Shown: piece after piece, positions 1 through 8,061 of the stretch
Position numbering within the stretch: the stretch's first letter is position 1
How the letters are laid out: each line of letters begins with the position of its first letter
Program-made: the position numbers and the translations under genes
Notes under the pieces: model-generated
What the model saw: only the letters and a program-made list of their open reading frames with translations
Databases searched by the model: none
What the model was told of the DNA's origin: nothing
NCBI RefSeq assembly: GCF_900106995.1
Contig: NZ_FNOK01000006.1
Coordinates: 1-64,000 of the forward strand
DNA from: Saccharopolyspora shandongensis
GTDB lineage: Bacteria > Actinomycetota > Actinomycetes > Mycobacteriales > Pseudonocardiaceae
DNA: 64,000 nt
Direction: 5' to 3'

Positions 1-78
1 GTCCGGAGCCACGCCCACTGCGTGATGCTCGCCTTTCCCTACGTCCAGGCCGAGGAACACACCGAAATCGCTGCTCAT
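1..78 (-). CDS. IS110-family transposase, N-terminal end (runs off the left edge)
   Basis: On the minus strand an ATG at 78 opens a frame of 26 codons that continues past base 1. It reads MSSDFGVFLGLDVGKGEHHA and then VGVAPD. The 'FLGLDVGKGEHHA' stretch is the start of the RuvC-like DEDD catalytic domain of IS110 transposases, with Asp12 as the first acidic catalytic residue. A GGTGG ribosome site lies just upstream. The enzyme (about 350-400 residues in the family) moves the element by RNA-guided recombination through a circular intermediate. Only the start is visible, so intactness cannot be judged. The eroded genes next to it fit a site of past transposition. Confidence 0.85.
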   Translation of the reverse strand, partial: MSSDFGVFLGLDVGKGEHHAVGVAPD

Positions 79-300
79 CCACCGTGCCGTTCGTTTGTCT
101 CGGGTGGTCGCCGGTCGAGCATCGAGCGCCGGCACCCACGTTACGACGAGACCTGCCCAGCAGGCGGCCGTGTCCCTATCAGCGGTCGGTCGATGCCACC
201 AGGCCCGGTGACACCACCCCCCGGATCATGCCTACGACTGGGGGCGTCAGTCATGCCGGACCTGGCGACCACAACTCCTAGATCAGGAGCTACGAAAAAG
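79..300 (-). other. probable non-coding left end of the IS110 element (possible bridge RNA region)
   Basis: This stretch lies immediately 5' of the IS110 transposase start. In IS110-group elements the non-coding end upstream of the transposase encodes the bridge RNA. I see no convincing gene here. I do see potential stems: CTCCT/AGGAG at 275-289, and a CCCCC/GGGGG pair around 218-245. The exact element end cannot be fixed from one copy; it must lie before the promoter-like TATGCT at 324. Assignment as bridge RNA is inference from position and family. Confidence 0.4.
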
Positions 301-336
301 GTAACGGGGCCGCCGGTCCTGTCTATGCTCAGGCCC

Positions 337-690
337 ATGGCACTGGAATGGGAACAGATCATCGTCGACTCCGCCGACCCCGTCGCTCTCGGGCGCTGGT
401 GGGCCGAGGCTCTCGGCTGGGTAGTGGCCGACGAATCCGAGGAGATCATCGAGATCCGGCCTGAGCCGGACCAGATGCCGGGGCTGCTCTTCGTGCCTGT
501 CCCCGAGGGCAAGACGTCGAAGAACCGGCTCCACCCCGACTTCCGCCCCGACGACCAGGAGGCCGAGGTCGCCCGGCTGCTCTCCCTCGGTGCCCGGCGC
601 GCCGACACCGTGCAGGACGAGCAGCACTGGGTGACCCTCCTCGACCCGGAGGGCAACGAGTTCTGCGTCCTGAGTGAGCGGAAGAGCTGA
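337..690 (+). CDS. VOC-superfamily (glyoxalase-like) protein
   Basis: The product has 117 residues and a single glyoxalase-like fold. The start MALEWEQIIVDSADPVALG leads into the first beta-alpha unit; 'GRWWAEALGW' is the helix typical of this subfamily, and the C-terminus 'VTLLDPEGNEFCVL' carries the last metal-ligand-like Glu. Proteins of this size usually act as dimers, and function (dioxygenase-like, drug binding or none) cannot be told from sequence. The longer frame upstream runs through the IS110 flank and is not natural. I chose the ATG at 337; TATGCT at 324-329 is 7 bases before it, as in a leaderless promoter. An in-frame ATG at 325 is the alternative. Confidence 0.75.
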   Translation: MALEWEQIIVDSADPVALGRWWAEALGWVVADESEEIIEIRPEPDQMPGLLFVPVPEGKTSKNRLHPDFRPDDQEAEVARLLSLGARRADTVQDEQHWVTLLDPEGNEFCVLSERKS

Positions 691-745
691 GCGGAAGCAC
701 TGGCGGAAGCGCTGAGCGGAAGCACTGGCGGAAGCGCTGAGCGGA
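686..745. repeat. 25-bp tandem repeat, 2.4 copies
   Basis: The unit GCTGAGCGGAAGCACTGGCG plus GAAGC occurs at 686-710 and again at 711-735 without a mismatch, and its first ten bases recur at 736-745. The array starts over the stop codon of the VOC gene, so it can shift the 3' end of that gene. Slippage during replication is the simplest origin. Confidence 0.9.
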
Positions 746-979
746 GGCCGGGCAGTTGTCCGGGGCCCCGACGTCCCACACAGCAACACGGACAGAATTG
801 ACACGGAAGCCGGATGGCGATGGCGCGGCGCACCCGAGCGGGCCGGCACCGCCGGGTTCGTGCCGCGCGAGTTCCTGTTCTCCTGCCCGGACTGTCCTGC
901 GGTTCTCTGACCTACGCGGCACGACGTCGCGACGGCCTAGCCCAAGATCATCTCGTGGCGGGTTTGGAGCGTATCTGGG
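746..979. other. gene-free junction between the tandem repeat and the dppC remnant
   Basis: No frame here has a recognisable protein. The normal continuation of the dppC permease gene is absent, so this is unrelated sequence joined to its broken 3' end. Confidence 0.5.
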
Positions 980-1438
980 TCACACCCCGGCCAGGATCAT
1001 CGCGATGATCGCGCTCTTCAAACTCGGCCCCATCGCGGCGGCGAAGCCGAGAGCCACGACCATCCCGGGCAGCGCCAGCGCGATGTCGGTGACCCGCATC
1101 AGCACCTCGTCCAGCCACCGGCCGCCGACGGTGGCCAGCACCGCGACCAGGCAACCGATGGCCGAATAGCTGGCCACCACGAGCATCGCAGCCAGCAGCG
1201 TTTCGCGGGCCCCGGCCACCAGCCGCCAGAGCACGTCCCGGCCCTGGTCGTCGGTGCCGAACCAGTGCGCCGCGCTGGGCGGTTGCAGGGCTTCCAGCAC
1301 GTTGGAGCGGAACACCGACCCGGGCGCCAGCAGCGGCCCCAGCAACGCGGTGGCCACGACCACGCAGACCAGCGCGATCACGATCGCGTCGAGCGCGCTC
1401 CGCCGGGTCGACCTGATGAGTTGCGGCACGGTCCTCAC
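980..1438 (-). pseudogene. DppC-type ABC permease, C-terminal half missing
   Basis: The 152-residue product is the N-terminal half of an oligopeptide/nickel-type inner-membrane permease (family length about 280). A first membrane segment lies near residues 15-40. The conserved 'HWFGTDDQGRDVLWRL' motif follows, then two more membrane segments. The frame ends a few codons after 'AIIAMILAGV', before the cytoplasmic EAA loop that contacts the ATPase, so it cannot be functional. The GTG start overlaps the dppB stop by 4 bases (GTGA), which shows the original operon order. No ATPase or binding-protein gene is nearby. Confidence 0.85.
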
Positions 1439-2286
1439 CCGCCCATCCGGGTCGAGCGCAGCCGCGGATCCCGCACGAGCTGCACCACATCGGTCACGAG
1501 GTTGGCGAGCACGACCAGCACACCGATCGCCGTCACGGTGCCCAGCACCGCGAAGATGTCCCGCTGTTCCACCGCGTTCTGCAGGTAGGCGCCGACGCCG
1601 GACAGCCCGAAGATCGACTCGACCAGCACCGCGGAGCCGACCAGGATGCCGACCTCGATGCCGGTGAGCGTCAGCACCGGACCCATCGCGTTCGGCACCG
1701 CGTGCCCGCGCACCAACCGCCGCATCGGCACGCCCTTGGCCCTGGCGACGGTGATGTGCTCGCGGGCCAGCACGGTCAGCAATTCCGCGCGCAGCAACCG
1801 GAACAGCTGAGCAGCGACCGGGACGGCCAGCACCGACGCGGGCAGCACGAAGTGCTGGAGCGCGTCGTAGAACGCGTAGAGGTCACCGGCCAGCAACGCG
1901 TCGAGCATCGCCATGCCCGTGCGAGTCGGCACTTCGACGCCCGCCGAGAACCGGCCGGAGATCGGCAGCATCTCCAGCTTGGTGCCGAGCAGCCACTGCA
2001 GCAGCAGCCCCAGCCAGAAGGTCGGCAGCCCGGCGGTGATGACGACCAGGATCCGGCTGACCGCGTCGGTGGCCGCCCCGTGCCGCAGCGCCGCGAACGT
2101 CGCGGCTGGCAACGCCACCAGCAGCACCAACTCGGCCGTCGCGGGCAGCACCGCGAGCACATCGCCGAGCACCGGGTGCCGGGTCGCCGTGGAGGTGCCG
2201 AGATCGCCGTTCACGAGCCGGCCCAGGTAGCGGAAGTATTGCCGGTGCAATGGGTCGACGAGGTGCTTTACCGACCCGAAACGCGC
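1435..2286 (-). pseudogene. DppB-type ABC permease, N-terminus missing
   Basis: The frame encodes about 270 residues of a DppB/OppB-like permease. It picks up the family sequence at 'LVDPLHRQYFRYLGRLVNGD', which normally lies some 60-70 residues in. The first membrane helix is therefore lost, and no ATG or GTG start exists: the frame opens after a stop at 2287-2289, leaving only TTG at about 2250. The EAA loop ('ITVARAKGVPMRRLVRGHAV') and the last membrane helices are intact. Together with dppC this is one continuous operon piece cut at both ends, so both are best read as relics. Confidence 0.8.
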
Positions 2287-2381
2287 TCACCTCGCATTCA
2301 GGCAGCAGCGGGACATCGAATCGCGTCGCCGAATGCGGGGCAATGCGTTGACGGTCGTGGTCTGAGCAAAGATCTACGGGC

Positions 2382-3071
2382 ATGAACTACCAGGACCGCG
2401 TCCGCGCACACGTCGAGGAACTCCGCTCCACACCGGACGTCGTCATGCGCACCAGCGAGATCGGATCGGGCCCGCCCCGGGCGCTCTCAGCCGGCGATGT
2501 CGCGCTGATCGGCACCGCCTGGGGTGACGACGCCGTCGAGGGCGTCCAGGACTACCTGCTCAGCACCGATCACATCCACGTCACATGGCACTCCGACGAC
2601 CACTACATCTACGGGGAGTTCGCGCTCAAAGATCTCCGGAACTGCCTGTCCGACTACGGCCTGCCCTATGTGGACGAACGGCTGCCCCCGGAGCTGAAGA
2701 CGCTGGAGGAGGCACCCGGATCTGGCCGCCTCACCGCGTTGCGGGTGCCTTTCGGCGCCCAAAACCGGGAGCTGTGGCTCTACGACATGAACCGCGAGCG
2801 ACTGGAGCCGCTGGAACTCGACTACCAGTCCTACCTGGAGAACCTGCTCCTCATGAAGGGAGCCCCGTTCTGGCAGTACCTCTTCATGGATGTCGACCTC
2901 TGCGACGGGGAGTTCCAGACGATGGTCAGCCAGCTGGACAGGACGCTGGAGGCGTTCCCCATCCTCTTTCCCGACCACGACTACAGCCGCCTGCAGGAAC
3001 GCTACGAGGAGCGCTGTTCCAGGTCGCCGGTGTTTCGTCGGCACAAAGGTCCGTGGACGATCCAGTCCTAG
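2382..3071 (+). CDS. SMI1/KNR4 (SUKH)-like hypothetical protein
   Basis: This 229-residue acidic, aromatic-rich cytoplasmic protein has no signal peptide or membrane segment. Features such as 'LWLYDMNRERLEPLELDYQS' followed by 'YLENLLLMKGAPFWQYLFMD' resemble SUKH domains (SMI1/KNR4), many of which are immunity proteins against toxins; the match is weak and no toxin gene is adjacent. The ATG at 2382 follows an AAAGATCTACGGGC stretch without a strong ribosome site. It stands alone between a broken permease operon and a truncated VOC gene. Function is unknown. Confidence 0.6.
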   Translation: MNYQDRVRAHVEELRSTPDVVMRTSEIGSGPPRALSAGDVALIGTAWGDDAVEGVQDYLLSTDHIHVTWHSDDHYIYGEFALKDLRNCLSDYGLPYVDERLPPELKTLEEAPGSGRLTALRVPFGAQNRELWLYDMNRERLEPLELDYQSYLENLLLMKGAPFWQYLFMDVDLCDGEFQTMVSQLDRTLEAFPILFPDHDYSRLQERYEERCSRSPVFRRHKGPWTIQS

Positions 3072-3204
3072 CCCCGCCAAGCCGATCGCACCCCGGGCCG
3101 TGCGGTAGGAGGTCTCGGAGAAGAGGCTGCCGAGAATGGCCCGGCGGCTCCGACCCACGGGCAGATGCGGCCACCCCGGCCGTGCCGCACGAAGGAGACC
3201 GAGC

Positions 3205-3366
3205 ATGACGATCAAGCGGATGGATCACGTCGGCATCGTCGTCGACGACCTCAAGGCCGCCGCGGCGTTCTTCGCCGAACTCGGCATGGAGCTGGTGGGC
3301 GAGGCGCCGGTCGAGGGGTGTTGGGTGGACCGAGCAGATCGGGTGAACGACACAGCGCCGTACTGA
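3205..3366 (+). pseudogene. VOC-family gene, truncated after 53 codons
   Basis: A good ribosome site (GAAGGAG) precedes ATG 3205. The product starts MTIKRMDHVGIVVDDLKAAA, the classic first beta-alpha unit of a glyoxalase/bleomycin-resistance fold with the His metal ligand. It stops at residue 53 just after 'VEGCWVDR', whereas family members run to about 130-150 residues. The remaining sequence up to the nitroreductase gene does not continue the fold in another frame, so the 3' part was lost by deletion. Confidence 0.75.
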
Positions 3367-3430
3367 CGGTGCTCATGAACCGTTCGTCACCAGGATGCGA
3401 GGAGCGCAGGGGAGTGGTCCCGGACGAAGC

Positions 3431-4435
3431 TCAGCTCTCGAACGCTCCCGAAACATCGTCGACGAGCATGTCGCCCACGTTGCGTCGAGGCGAGGGCACC
3501 GACGGCGCACCGTGCCCGATTCGCAGGAGCGCTCGCGGAACCACGTTCCCACCGAGCATCCGCTGGAGCTCTTCACGTGTCTCCGGCACCTCGACGACCT
3601 CGGAGATCATCGAGGCGACCAGCCCCTGCGCCGTCGTGATCAGCCACAACCGCTGCAAAGCCTGCCCAGCCTGCAGGTCCGCCTCCCGGCCGCTGTGCCG
3701 GGTGCACAACACGACCAGCAGCGGATTGGACTCGAACTCCGTTCCCGGCGAGCGCTCGGTGTGCCCCGCGGTGAAATCGCGGTGCACCCACTGGTCCTTC
3801 GGCTCCGGCTTGGGGCCCGCCGCCGACACCGGCACACCCTCGGTGGTGTCATCGGTGCGCCCGATCCATGCGGCCATCTCGGTTCGGAAGCGGGCGTCGG
3901 CCATCTGCGCTCGATGCGCGCGATGCACCAAGCCCTCAAGCGTGCCCTGCTCACCTGGCTGGACGACATGCAGCCACGCTTGCTCCTCATGAGCGGCACG
4001 CATCAGCAAGTGCCGGTCCGCTGCGGACACCGGGATGTTCCGAAACGGCTGCCGATGGCTGTGCCGCTCGGTGATCGCCTCGTAGCACCGGAGGTTTTCC
4101 GGGCGCTGATCCACGTGGCCACCGCTACGCACCTCGGCCAACGCGGTGGCAGCCGCCAAGCGCGGAAGCAAGGTCACCACCGGCCGGATGCCCGCCTGCT
4201 CCAGGGCGAGCCGCAGGTTGAACAGCGCCGCCCCGCACGCCAACCGCAGCTCCCGGTCCTCCGGATCGGCGACCGGCAGGTGCCGCTTCGGATCGGCGTG
4301 CAGTTCGATCAGGTGAGGCAGGACCCGGAAGCGCCACGGCTGGCTGTTGTGCAGCGACGGAGCCATCCCGGCCAGCCGGACGACCTGCTCCGTCTGCCCA
4401 GATGTCAACCCGAAGGCCGCGGGGAACGTTCGCAT
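3431..4435 (-). CDS. Acg-like nitroreductase-family protein
   Basis: The 334-residue product belongs to the large nitroreductase-fold family that includes mycobacterial Acg (Rv2032). Near the N-terminus 'LAGMAPSLHNSQPWRF' is the conserved FMN-site region, and later parts such as 'ERHSHRQPFRNIPVS' and 'ALQRLWLITTAQGLVASMIS' follow the family order. Family members are two fused nitroreductase domains, and some have lost enzymatic activity and bind FMN as a store. I start at ATG 4435 (MRTFPAAFG); the long upstream frame overlaps the divergent stress gene. The gene is divergent from a tandem Usp gene 204 bases away, as in DosR-type dormancy regulons. A cytoplasmic role in redox or low-oxygen stress is inferred. 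Confidence 0.85.
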   Translation of the reverse strand: MRTFPAAFGLTSGQTEQVVRLAGMAPSLHNSQPWRFRVLPHLIELHADPKRHLPVADPEDRELRLACGAALFNLRLALEQAGIRPVVTLLPRLAAATALAEVRSGGHVDQRPENLRCYEAITERHSHRQPFRNIPVSAADRHLLMRAAHEEQAWLHVVQPGEQGTLEGLVHRAHRAQMADARFRTEMAAWIGRTDDTTEGVPVSAAGPKPEPKDQWVHRDFTAGHTERSPGTEFESNPLLVVLCTRHSGREADLQAGQALQRLWLITTAQGLVASMISEVVEVPETREELQRMLGGNVVPRALLRIGHGAPSVPSPRRNVGDMLVDDVSGAFES

Positions 4436-4639
4436 GCACGACTCCTCACCTTCGATGCTGCCACTGTGACCGCTCGAAGTCCGCCGGGTGAGAGTCCAAG
4501 TGCCTTCCAACAGCAGGTGACGAAGTGCCCTGATGCCCGTCGCCCGACCTACCGCGGTACGGGCACGGAGTCCTCCGGGAACGCCCGACTTGTGCGGTTC
4601 TGCCGCGGCTTTACGGTCGGTCTGGGGAAGGAGACGAGT

Positions 4640-5488
4640 ATGCGCAAGGCGAACATCGTGGGCGTCGACGGGTCCGAGTCGGCGCTGAACGCCGTCCGGT
4701 GGGCCACTGCCGACGCCGCGCTGCACCGCGTGCCGCTGCGGTTGATCTCAGTCGGAGCGGAGTCGCTACCGGACAAGGCGCGTGCGGCCGAGGAGTCCGC
4801 ACGACGCCGTTGGCTGGCCGTGGCCGCACAGCAGGTCGACGAGGTCGCACCAGGCGTCGAGACGACGTCGGAACTGCGCCGGGGCGCCCCGCACGCCGTT
4901 CTCGTCGAGGAGTCCGCACAGGGCCGCCGGGTGATCGTGGGGATCCGGGGCCTCGGTGAAGGCGGGGGCATGATGGTCGGGTCCACGGCCGAGACGGTCG
5001 CCATGCACGCCGAGTGCCCGGTGGTCGTCGTGCGTGCTCGCGACGTCGAACCGGCCGATCCGGGGCCGATCCTCGTCGGCGTCGACGGGTCCCGCGTCGG
5101 CGAGGCAGCCGTTGCCGCGGCCTTCGAGGAGGCTTCGGTGCGCCACGCGCCGCTGGTGGCCGTGCACGTCTGGATGGACGTCGAAGTCGAGCCCTGGCTC
5201 GCCCGCGACGACGACCGGGAATGGGAATCGATCGACGAAACCGAGCGAGCGGTGCTCGCCGAGCGCCTGGCCGGCTGGCGGGAGAAGTACCCGGACGTCG
5301 AGGTGCACCGCGTGGTGGAACGGGACCGGCCGGTCCGCTACCTCGTCGAACACGGCAGGCAGGCGCAGCTGATCGTCGTGGGCAGCAGGGGGAGAGGCGG
5401 CATGACCGGCATGCTGCTGGGCTCGACCAGCCGTGCCCTGCTGCACATGGCCCCGTGCCCGGTCCTGATCGCCCGCTCCACGACGTGA
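4640..5488 (+). CDS. universal stress protein, two UspA domains
   Basis: The 282-residue cytoplasmic protein has two UspA domains (about 1-140 and 148-282). Each ends with the ATP-binding loop: 'GIRGLGEGGGMMVGST' in the first and 'GSRGRGGMTGMLLGSTS' in the second, followed by 'AECPVVVVR' and 'APCPVLIAR'. The second loop is canonical and the first is slightly diverged. Tandem Usp proteins of actinomycetes are induced under hypoxia or stasis. ATG 4640 follows a strong GGGGAAGGAG ribosome site; the longer frame upstream lies antisense to the nitroreductase gene and is not real. I looked for a clear DosR-type palindrome in the 204-bp divergent gap and did not find a convincing one. Confidence 0.92.
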   Translation: MRKANIVGVDGSESALNAVRWATADAALHRVPLRLISVGAESLPDKARAAEESARRRWLAVAAQQVDEVAPGVETTSELRRGAPHAVLVEESAQGRRVIVGIRGLGEGGGMMVGSTAETVAMHAECPVVVVRARDVEPADPGPILVGVDGSRVGEAAVAAAFEEASVRHAPLVAVHVWMDVEVEPWLARDDDREWESIDETERAVLAERLAGWREKYPDVEVHRVVERDRPVRYLVEHGRQAQLIVVGSRGRGGMTGMLLGSTSRALLHMAPCPVLIARSTT

Positions 5489-5740
5489 CCTCCGTGGACG
5501 ACCGGGGGACGATGCGGCAGGGTAGGGCAGCCTACGTGCCGACCGCGCAGCCGCGCTCTGATGCATGGGGAGAGGGGACTGCGGCCTCGTAGGGGCGGAG
5601 GGGATGAGCCTTTCCTGCAGGTACAGGGGGAGCTTGCTGCCCGGAGTGATCGAGGAAGCGGCTTCCAGGAACGGATGTACGGGGGATTGGCGACGAGTCC
5701 GGGCGGCGCGAACAAGGACTTTCGGTATGCGCCTTACTTT

Positions 5741-5780
5741 CTCCATTTGATGGATAACGTTGATTATCCATCAAATGGAG
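5741..5780. promoter_or_regulatory. perfect 17-bp inverted repeat with a 6-base spacer
   Basis: The left arm is CTCCATTTGATGGATAA (5741-5757), the spacer CGTTGA, and the right arm its exact complement (5764-5780). The arms are AT-rich compared with the flanks. It lies 250 bases after the Usp gene and has no T-run, so a simple terminator is not the obvious reading. A large operator, a structured RNA or the end of a lost element are possible. Confidence 0.8.
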
Positions 5781-5795
5781 ACGTGGTGTGGTGAG

Positions 5796-5850
5796 AGAGC
5801 CGACCCCTTCCCGGGGGATCGATAATCGCTCGCCCGGGACGATCGGCTCT
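5796..5850. promoter_or_regulatory. nested inverted repeat (8-bp outer and 7-bp inner arms)
   Basis: Outer arms AGAGCCGA (5796-5803) and TCGGCTCT (5843-5850) enclose inner arms TCCCGGG (5809-5815) and CCCGGGA (5833-5839). The dyad begins 15 bases after the perfect hairpin at 5741-5780. TTTC follows the right arm, so a terminator is conceivable; a two-tier RNA fold is equally so. Confidence 0.6.
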
Positions 5851-6384
5851 TTCGCGGCCCACGCCACTCAACGGCTCCGCATCGGCACACCATGTGCTTT
5901 GCCGACAGGTCGAATCGTCGGCCGGGTCATTCCAGATGGCGCGCCAGGCGGATCCGGCTCAGCCCGCCGTGAATCATGTGGATCATGATCCGGCGGATTG
6001 AAGCGATGATGCTCCGCAAATGGATGCCCTGTCCCCGCCTACCTGATTTTGTCACTGTGACGTTAATAGGTGCGGCAACGGGACCCTGGTAGATCGAGCC
6101 GGATGGGCGACTGGAGGACCTTCGCCGGCCCCCGAGACCGCAGCTCGCCAAACTCGGCGCTCCGCAAGGCGGCTGTGGCGGCCAAGCCTCGCGACACCGT
6201 GCCGACCAACCGCCAACTCGGCGCACGACGCAATCCCGCGGCCGATGTCGCACTCAGCGCTCGACGCGACCTCGGCGCCGCCGCCGGATCACCAAGCGGC
6301 ATTGTCTGGCTCGGCGACATTTGGCGCGGAAGCTTGGTAAACAGGCCCTTCTGGCTGCCGTCTCCGCAGGTCGTTAAAACGCCG

Positions 6385-6398
6385 ATAATGTACATTAT
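6385..6398. promoter_or_regulatory. 14-bp AT-rich perfect palindrome
   Basis: ATAATGTACATTAT reads the same on both strands and is followed by GTTAAGTAACG. It is an unusually AT-rich island in this genome and sits about 550 bases before rppA. The form suits a dimeric repressor or activator site; no adjacent regulator gene exists to assign it to. Confidence 0.6.
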
Positions 6399-6945
6399 GT
6401 TAAGTAACGTGTTTGAGGCTCCGCCCGACCACTACCCCAGATCCTCGGGCTCCGACTACGGGCCGGTCGCGTCATCGCACGAACTGACGGCACGCCGAGT
6501 CCGCCACGTTCATCAACGCCCCTGCATCCCGAGCGACGGAAAGGCTGCTCGTGCCGTGACATGCGCGCTGCACACCTTGTCCGGCGCGCCAGGTTTTGCA
6601 TCGGCGAGGAATCTGCGTCTGATCACCGGAATCAGCCGCCTCTCCCCTTGCCGTCCCGTCCGAGATCAACACCGCGAAGAGGTAGACGCATCGCGATGTG
6701 TTGATGGCTTGCGCGACGGAGTCGCCCCACTCCCCTTGCTCTCAAAGATGAATCGTGCTGGCGTGCCCGGAATCTCATTGGGCATTCACGTGAGTTAGTC
6801 ACGCACCATGGCCGCGTCCTCCCATCAGTGGCTATGCCGGGGGAAACGGCCCTTCACGGACGACCCTTCCTCGCGCCGCACCGGATGATGAGTGCCGAAC
6901 CAATTCGGCTTCGCAGCAGGTTGGCTCGTACGTCTGGAGGCATTG

Positions 6946-8061
6946 GTGGCAGTTCTGTGCAGACCGGCGGTCGCCGTTCCCGAGCACGTCATCACCGTGG
7001 AGGAAACTCTTGAGCACGCCCGTCGAGTCCACGCCGATCACCCGCAACTCCCCCTCGCCCTGCGGTTGATCAGCAACACCGGGGTCCGCAAGCGCCACCT
7101 CATCCGGCCGATCTCCGAAACGTTGCAGCACCCGGGATTCGAGGTGCGCAACAGGATCTACGAGGAGCAGGCCAAGCTGCGTGTGCCGGCCGTCGTTTCT
7201 CGGGCGCTGGCCAATTCGGGGTTGCGCGCCGAGGACATCGACCTGCTGGTGTACGTCTCGTGCACCGGGTTCATGATGCCGTCGATGACGTCGTGGCTGA
7301 TCAACTCGATGGGGTTCCGCCACGACACGCGGCAGCTGCCGATCGCGCAGCTCGGGTGCGCTGCTGGTGGCGCGGCGATCAACCGCGCGCACGACTTCTG
7401 CACCGCCTACCCCGACTTGAACGCGCTGATCGTCGCCTGCGAGTTCTGCTCGCTGTGCTACCAGCCTGACGATCACGACATCGGTTCGTTGCTGTCGAAC
7501 GGGTTGTTCGGCGATGCCGTCGCGGCTGCCGTGGTGCGGGGTTCCGGTGGCAGCGGGGTCCTGCTGGAGCGCAATGCCGCGGCGATGATCCCGAACACCG
7601 AGGACTGGATCTCCTACCAGGTGAAGGCGACTGGCTTCCACTTCCGGTTGGACAAGCGGGTGCCGACGACGATGGAGCCGCTGGCGCCGGCGCTGCGTGC
7701 GTTGGCGGATCGGCATCGGTGGGATGTCGCGGGGCTGGACTTCTACATCGTCCACGCCGGTGGGCCGCGGATCCTCGACGATCTGACGAAGTTCTTGGGG
7801 GTGCCGCCGGTGGCGTTCCGGTACAGCCGGGCGACGCTCACGGAGTACGGGAACATCGCCAGTGGCGTTGTGCTCGATGCGTTGCTGCGGATGTTCGACG
7901 AGGGTTCGGTGCCGGATCGGGCGCGTGGGTTGATCGCCGGTTTCGGTCCGGGGATCAGCGCGGAGATGGCCGTCGGCCGTTGGGTTTCGGGGCCGGAGGC
8001 GACGATCGCGCGTCCCCGGGGTGAGCGGGTGGCGGTTGCGCGTCCGTTGGGAGGTCGCTGA
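6946..8061 (+). CDS. rppA: type III polyketide synthase, 1,3,6,8-tetrahydroxynaphthalene synthase
   Basis: The 371-residue enzyme condenses five malonyl-CoA into a pentaketide that cyclises to 1,3,6,8-tetrahydroxynaphthalene (THN). The Cys-His-Asn triad is visible: Cys in 'QLGCAAGGAAINRAHDF', His in 'FYIVHAGGPRI', Asn in 'LTEYGNIASG'. Length and sequence match RppA of Streptomyces griseus and S. coelicolor (about 372). I start at GTG 6946 (VAVLCRPAVAVPEHVIT), 5 bases after GGAGG at 6936-6940, because homologues begin here; an in-frame ATG at 6892 would add a poor extension. Its stop overlaps the start of the P450 gene by one base (TGATG), so the two are translationally coupled. Confidence 0.95.
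   Translation: MAVLCRPAVAVPEHVITVEETLEHARRVHADHPQLPLALRLISNTGVRKRHLIRPISETLQHPGFEVRNRIYEEQAKLRVPAVVSRALANSGLRAEDIDLLVYVSCTGFMMPSMTSWLINSMGFRHDTRQLPIAQLGCAAGGAAINRAHDFCTAYPDLNALIVACEFCSLCYQPDDHDIGSLLSNGLFGDAVAAAVVRGSGGSGVLLERNAAAMIPNTEDWISYQVKATGFHFRLDKRVPTTMEPLAPALRALADRHRWDVAGLDFYIVHAGGPRILDDLTKFLGVPPVAFRYSRATLTEYGNIASGVVLDALLRMFDEGSVPDRARGLIAGFGPGISAEMAVGRWVSGPEATIARPRGERVAVARPLGGR

Larger units (their letters stand above)
5489..6945. other. 1.45-kb gene-free interval upstream of rppA
   Basis: No frame here shows a recognisable domain, good codon bias and a ribosome site together. The interval is less GC-rich than its surroundings in places and contains three strong dyads (5741-5780, 5796-5850, 6385-6398) and a GTCACTGTGAC motif (6051-6061). 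It may hold the regulatory region of the rppA operon, an unrecognised RNA, or worn mobile DNA. Confidence 0.6.

Noticed and set aside
686-745. Possible CRISPR array
   Set aside because: Direct tandem repeat without spacers and only 2.4 copies; no cas genes in the window.
3395-4639. Plus-strand extension of the Usp gene
   Set aside because: It is antisense to the nitroreductase gene; the Usp fold and a strong ribosome site start at 4640.
6070-6798. 242-codon frame before rppA
   Set aside because: No domain, poor start context and composition like non-coding sequence; it also spans the palindrome at 6385-6398.
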